A program made the translations under genes and the position numbers. The notes beneath the pieces are model-generated. The model was not told where the DNA came from. It was given only the letters and a program-made list of their open reading frames with translations, and made no database searches. 64,000 nt of DNA from Cupriavidus sp. D39 (lineage in GTDB: Bacteria > Pseudomonadota > Gammaproteobacteria > Burkholderiales > Burkholderiaceae). The DNA is taken from positions 806,001-870,000 of the forward strand of contig NZ_JAPNLE010000009.1 in the NCBI RefSeq assembly GCF_026627925.1. Direction: 5' to 3'. This document shows positions 59,780 to 64,000 of the stretch, in pieces; the first letter of the stretch is position 1, and each line of letters opens with the position of its first letter.

Positions 59780-60112
59780 CGGCACCTTAGCTTGAGAAAG
59801 CGACGCACCGTACCTATTGCACAAAGGCAAGACGCATAGCCGCCGCATCATGCAATCGACCAAGGCGCCAACACGGGCCGGCCGCACGACCAGGCGTGTA
59901 CAAGCGGGCGCCTTGTCTCGGCTATTTTTTATGAACGCGAGCAAATCCGGTGCTATACAAGAACAGTTGTCTGATCGCACTGGCAGAAACATCGTCGTTT
60001 CGATTCTGGTAGCTATGACGCAAAGGCGCCATGCTACCGGGAATCGCAGCCACGCCAAGATAAGTAAAGCACCGACCCGATGAACGATTCCGCATCAGCG
60101 CGAGGAGAAAAA
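59780..60112. other. No gene recognised
   Basis: Contains part of a disrupted tail of the cupin gene and a likely promoter area for the hydrolase at 60113. No RNA or coding feature identified. Confidence 0.4.
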
Positions 60113-61165
60113 ATGACGGAGAAAATCGATCTGCCTCGTCGAGGCTTTCTGGGCACGGCCGCCTTGACGCTCGCTACAGTACAGTTTGGCGTTTTAACGT
60201 CCGCCAAAGCCCAGACCAATCAATCGAAGCCGGCGCCCCTGCCCTCGACCAGGCCGGGTACCCATGCGGCCTTTGCATCGATCAAGCAGATCAACGCAGG
60301 GCTACTCAACGTCGGCTACGCGGAGGCTGGCCCTGCTAACGGGCCAGCCGTCGTCCTGCTACACGGTTGGCCCTATGACATCCACAGCTTCGTCGACGTC
60401 GCGCCTCTGCTCGCGTCGCGCGGATACCGCGTGATTGTTCCGTACCTGCGCGGCTATGGTTCGACGACCTTCCTGTCGAAGGAATCCATGCGCAACGGCC
60501 AGCCGGCGGCCGTTGCGCTCGATATCATCGCGCTGATGGATACGCTGGGCATGCAGAAAGCCGTCATCGCGGGGTTCGATTGGGGCGCGCGCACGGCATG
60601 CATCCTTGCTGCCCTCTGGCCAGAGCGCTGTAACGGGCTGGTATCCGTCAGTGGCTACCTGATTGGCAGTCAGGCGGCGGGCAAGATGCCGCTGCCGCCT
60701 GAGGCCGAGTTTCAGTGGTGGTACCAGTTCTACCTGGCCACCGACCGCGGACGCGATGGCTATCAGAAGTACACGCATGACTTCGCCAAACTGATCTGGC
60801 AGCAGGCCTCACCGAAGTGGAAGTTCGACGACGCCACCTTCGAACGCAGTGCCGCTGCATTCAACAATCCCGATCACGTGGAGATTTCCGTACACAACTA
60901 TCGCTGGCGGCAAGGTCTTGCCGCAGGCGAGCCGAGGTACGACGAGTTCGAGCAGCGGCTCGCGACGGCGCCCACCATAGGCGTGCGCACAATCACGATG
61001 GAAGGTGACGCCAACGGCGCCCCGCATCCGGCGCCCAGCACCTATGCCAGCAAGTTCACCAGCAAATACGAGCACCGGGACCTCAAGGGAGGCATCGGCC
61101 ACAACCTCCCGCAGGAAGCACCGCGGGAATTCGCGCAGGCGGTTATCGACGTCAACAGGTTTTAG
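60113..61165 (+). CDS. Tat-exported alpha/beta hydrolase
   Basis: 350 residues. The twin-arginine signal LPRRGFLGTAALTLATVQFG ends at about AKA; then a hydrolase with VLLHGWPYDIHSF (oxyanion), YLRGYGSTTF, nucleophile elbow AGFDWGARTA (Asp, epoxide or haloalkane-type) and C-terminal His in GGIGHNLPQEAPREF. AGGAG 6 nt before ATG 60113; a start at 60080 is less likely. Intact relative of the broken gene at 58279, probably acting in the periplasm. Confidence 0.85.
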   Translation: MTEKIDLPRRGFLGTAALTLATVQFGVLTSAKAQTNQSKPAPLPSTRPGTHAAFASIKQINAGLLNVGYAEAGPANGPAVVLLHGWPYDIHSFVDVAPLLASRGYRVIVPYLRGYGSTTFLSKESMRNGQPAAVALDIIALMDTLGMQKAVIAGFDWGARTACILAALWPERCNGLVSVSGYLIGSQAAGKMPLPPEAEFQWWYQFYLATDRGRDGYQKYTHDFAKLIWQQASPKWKFDDATFERSAAAFNNPDHVEISVHNYRWRQGLAAGEPRYDEFEQRLATAPTIGVRTITMEGDANGAPHPAPSTYASKFTSKYEHRDLKGGIGHNLPQEAPREFAQAVIDVNRF

Positions 61166-61849
61166 TGTGACAGACTAGCCCGGCCGGCATCGGGACTCAA
61201 CGTCCGACGCCTGCGTCACAGAGCTGCGGAAAGATCTTCCAGACGTCCTATGAGCAAGCGCCCGCTCAGGGACCGGTCTGCTCGTATCGGTGCTCCTCAC
61301 ATCTTCGCATTCACATGCCGATCATCAGGTGCCCGGGCCCATCGCGGGAAAAGTGCCTGGCCTCGATGAAGGCATGCCCGACTACCAGGGCGTCTCTAAT
61401 GCCTACTCTCGCCATGGCAGGGGACGACTGAAGCAAACGTACCCAAGAACGCCCTAGCCAAAAAGTGTGTTTAGGCAAGATCCGCCCGACGGACAGATCT
61501 AAAAGGGACTTGACCTCTATTGATCGTTGCGTCGTGCGTTGTACAAGTCCGTCCGCAGGTCGCCTGTCAGCTCTCAGACCACAGTACTGTGACTCCGCGT
61601 GGCGCTCCGTAGCGTTCAACGCGGTGCCAAAGAGAGCGAATGCAAGATTTCTTGGCTGGCGGCGACAACTCGATTACTCTCGTCATAAGGTGGTCGTCGC
61701 GCACAGTCCCGTGCGCACCGGTAACTGCCGAGCGGAAGTATTCAGTAGCCGCTTCATTCTTTTTGACCGGGCGGAGCCTTTAGCTGCAGGTATCGGCAAC
61801 AGTCGACCTGGCGGTGGCGGTGCCGATTTGCCACCAAGGAGAATCGGCG
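61166..61849. other. Long intergenic region without a recognised gene
   Basis: A minus-strand stretch at 61311-61430 reads VVGHAFIEARHFSRDGPGHL then MIGM and stop, protein-like but unassigned. Nothing else supported. Confidence 0.4.
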
Positions 61850-63580
61850 ATGAGCAACGAGTCAAGGCTGGAAGGCGACAAGCTCGCGCATCAGGTGGCA
61901 GAGGACGCGAGCCGTATCGACGACGGCGCGATCGTCGATGACCCGAGCGTGCGCGACCATCCGCGCTACCACCAGATGTTTCCGGTCCTGACGGAGGCTG
62001 AAGTCGACAAAGTGCGTCGCTTCGGCAGCCAGTGCCACTACGCTAAAGGCGAATTGCTCTATCGTGCCGGAAGTATCTGTCCGGGCATGTTCCTCCTGCT
62101 GTCGGGAAAAGTGCGGATAGTCATTCGTGATGGCCTGGGCCACCGGATTGTCCACACCTATACACAACGCGGCGAGTTCACCTCCGATATCACCCAGCTT
62201 TCGAGCAAGCCCGCAGTTGTAGATGCGCATGTCATCGAATCTGTCGAAGCGGTGTTGCTGCGGCCCAACCAACTAAGCGCCATGGTGATCAGTGAAGCCG
62301 ATCTTGGCGAAAAGATCATGCGCGCCTTGATTCTGAGGCGCGTCTTGGCGATTGAACGCGGACAGGGTGCCGTTCTGGTCGGCGCCCCCGGCAATGATCG
62401 ACTCCTCGCATTGCAAGATTTTCTGCGCCGCAACGCTTTTCCAAATATGGCGCTCGATGCGGAGCAGGACGCCGACGCCATCGCGTTACTTGAACGCCTG
62501 ACGCCGCAGCCCGATGACTTCCCGCTCGTCGTTTGTCCGAACGGCACTGTGCTGCGAAACCCCGATGTGGGACAGCTCGCCTCCTGCTTGGGACTGATTC
62601 CCGAGTTCGATCCGACGCACGTCTACGATGTGGCGATCGTCGGCGCCGGCCCGGCGGGACTAGCGACGGCCGTCTACGCGGCATCCGAAGGGCTGTCGGT
62701 CGCGGTGTTCGACTATCGTGCACCCGGTGGCCAAGCGGGTACGAGTGCACGCATCGAGAACTATCTGGGCTTTCCCACAGGCATTACGGGTCACGCGCTG
62801 GCTGGCCGCGCGTTCGTCCAGGCGCAGAAGTTCGGAGCACATATCGGCATCCCGTGCGAAGTCAAGGCGTTGTATTGCGACAAGCACCCGCTTGTCGTGG
62901 AGCTTGCCGATGCCCGGCGCATCCTCGCGCGCACCGTGGTCATCGCCAGCGGCGCAGAGTATCGGCGTCCCGTCGTCGAGGGACTTGCGCGCTTCGAGCG
63001 CTGCGGCGTCTATTACTGGGCTACGCCAATCGAGGCCAGGCTATGCCGCAAGGAGCCGGTGCTGCTGGTCGGCGGCGGCAACTCCGCGGGGCAGGCTGTC
63101 GTATTTCTGGCATCGCACGCCGAGCATGTGCACATGTTCATCCGCGGCGCGAGCCTTGAGCAAAGCATGTCGCACTACCTGATCGAACGTATCGGCTCGC
63201 TGCCGAATGTGACGCTTCATACGCGCATTGAACTGACTGCGCTCGAGGGGGATGGGCGTCTCGAACGCGTGCACTACCGCGGTGCCGGCGGCATTGAAGG
63301 AAGCATGACGGTACATCATCTATTCGTATTCATCGGCGCCGAACCGAATACGAGCTGGCTTAAGACATGCGGCGTGTCGCTCGACAGCAAAGGATTCGTA
63401 TTGACCGGCACCGACGTTGCCGAAGCTCCCGTGCAAACGCTGCTTTTGCAGACGAGTGTTGAGGGTGTCTTCGCGATCGGCGACGTTCGTTCGGGATCCA
63501 CCAAGCGTGTCGCGTCGGCGGTAGGCGAAGGCGCGGCCGTAGTGGCGCAGATTCATCGTTTCTCGGCCGGCGTCCGGTGA
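61850..63580 (+). CDS. cNMP-binding domain/thioredoxin reductase-like flavoprotein
   Basis: 576 residues. A cyclic-nucleotide-binding domain (about 35-165; AKGELLYRAGSICPGMFLLL, GKVRIVIRDG), a linker with a thioredoxin-fold-like region, then a two-dinucleotide flavoprotein: VAIVGAGPAGLATAVYAASE (FAD), GGQAGTSARIENYLGFPTGI, VLLVGGGNSAGQAVVFLA (NAD(P)H) and VEGVFAIGDVRSGSTKRVAS. The redox CxxC of thioredoxin reductases is absent in the second domain. RBS AAGGAGA precedes ATG 61850; the open frame extends 12 codons further upstream. Possible redox sensor or regulatory reductase (inference). Confidence 0.88.
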   Translation: MSNESRLEGDKLAHQVAEDASRIDDGAIVDDPSVRDHPRYHQMFPVLTEAEVDKVRRFGSQCHYAKGELLYRAGSICPGMFLLLSGKVRIVIRDGLGHRIVHTYTQRGEFTSDITQLSSKPAVVDAHVIESVEAVLLRPNQLSAMVISEADLGEKIMRALILRRVLAIERGQGAVLVGAPGNDRLLALQDFLRRNAFPNMALDAEQDADAIALLERLTPQPDDFPLVVCPNGTVLRNPDVGQLASCLGLIPEFDPTHVYDVAIVGAGPAGLATAVYAASEGLSVAVFDYRAPGGQAGTSARIENYLGFPTGITGHALAGRAFVQAQKFGAHIGIPCEVKALYCDKHPLVVELADARRILARTVVIASGAEYRRPVVEGLARFERCGVYYWATPIEARLCRKEPVLLVGGGNSAGQAVVFLASHAEHVHMFIRGASLEQSMSHYLIERIGSLPNVTLHTRIELTALEGDGRLERVHYRGAGGIEGSMTVHHLFVFIGAEPNTSWLKTCGVSLDSKGFVLTGTDVAEAPVQTLLLQTSVEGVFAIGDVRSGSTKRVASAVGEGAAVVAQIHRFSAGVR

Positions 63581-63693
63581 ACGCACCTGTCGACCGGAAC
63601 GGCCGCAGTTAGTGCGGTATGAAGAAGCGCGCGCATGAATCGGGGGCGGGAGCGCTGTCAGTCGCGCTCCCTGTCTGGTCGGCAAGGGGAGCG

Positions 63694-63972
63694 TCAGACG
63701 TAGGCGCCGTCAAGATAGGGATCAACACTGCGCGCCGGGTCCGCCGAGACGCCCGTACGGTCCATGCCGGCCAGGGTGCGGGCACCGTCGATGTACGGAT
63801 CGACTGCCCGCGCGCCATCGGTGTATGCGTCGCGCGACTCCTGCACCGAACGGGCACCCTCGGTATACGGGTCCCGGGCGCCTACATGGGACAGACCGGC
63901 GGCATGCGCACCGGCAGCGGCGGCAACCAGGGCGATGGCGAACACAAAACGCTTGGCGATGTTGGTAGTCAT
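63694..63972 (-). CDS. Small secreted protein with DPYxDGA repeats
   Basis: 92 residues. Signal peptide MTTNIAKRFVFAIALVAAAA ending AHA; the mature part repeats DPYTEGARSV, DAYTDGARAV, DPYIDGARTL, DPYLDGAYV (four times). AAGGAAG precedes the ATG. Function unknown; repeats suggest a short structural or stress-type protein. Confidence 0.75.
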   Translation of the reverse strand: MTTNIAKRFVFAIALVAAAAGAHAAGLSHVGARDPYTEGARSVQESRDAYTDGARAVDPYIDGARTLAGMDRTGVSADPARSVDPYLDGAYV

Positions 63973-64000
63973 GATCGGCTTCCTTGAAAGTCTGCGTTGG

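Overview
The window looks like an accessory or plasmid-like region of a high-GC betaproteobacterium of the Burkholderiaceae (Cupriavidus/Ralstonia type). This is inferred from codon and GC character, ACS-type MFS transporters, a DUF6130 protein, ProQ/FinO and H-NS-like proteins and the IS repertoire; no marker gene proves it. Roughly the first 46 kb is a mosaic of defence systems, mobile elements, peptide-gene arrays and gene fragments. The last 18 kb is a more ordinary catabolic/metabolic region with some decaying genes.

Layout. 1-275: edge fragment and a 172-bp element with Tn3-type ends. 275-6801 (minus): a compact five-gene operon (metallophosphoesterase, GASH helical protein, double-GTPase 2, double-GTPase 1, GAP1), a predicted GTPase-centred conflict system. 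6.9-10.2 kb: tyrosine recombinase remnants, a parDE toxin-antitoxin pair and an IS21-like remnant. 10.5-15.4 kb (minus, visibly AT-richer): a Detocs-type defensive two-component system. Its TPR histidine kinase DtcA and lone receiver DtcB feed DtcC, here a receiver fused to an alpha/beta hydrolase with a C-terminal membrane helix. 15.5-19.3 kb: two group II introns in tandem behind a tRNA-Lys terminator. 19.3-22.1 kb: H-NS-like gene, kfrA/tnpT-like gene, second Tn3-type mini-element, cold-shock gene tail, IS6, intron and pRiA4b-ORF3 fragments.

22.3-37.9 kb: three arrays (2, 4 and 4 copies) of a gene for an 87-aa peptide with a double-glycine leader. Each array is preceded by a sigma-54-like promoter. 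Two arrays form a 1.65-kb inverted duplication. Between the arrays lie two copies of a pair of secreted-protein genes (A and B), an intact IS4-family element with 9-bp target duplications, and IS110, ISNCY, IS21 and IS91 remnants. 38-46.4 kb: a second fragmentary and a third near-complete kfrA/recombinase module, a 1135-aa cyclase-AAA-TPR protein and a ProQ/FinO protein. 46.8-56.1 kb: LysR, MFS, creatininase-family amidohydrolase, RidA, XRE-cupin, M20 carbamoylase, MFS and amidase, a likely catabolic locus for an unidentified amide or ureide. 56.1-64 kb: IS3/IS5 scraps, broken OYE, hydrolase and cupin genes, an intact Tat-exported hydrolase, a cNMP-domain/thioredoxin-reductase-like flavoprotein and a small secreted repeat protein.

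A theme affecting interpretation: about a dozen apparent frameshifts, including ones in the GTPase operon, all three array-associated secreted genes that are broken or interrupted sites thereof, DtcA and DtcB, are each repaired by adding one base to a homopolymer of 4-6 bases. Many apparent pseudogenes may therefore be sequence-quality artefacts rather than dead genes.
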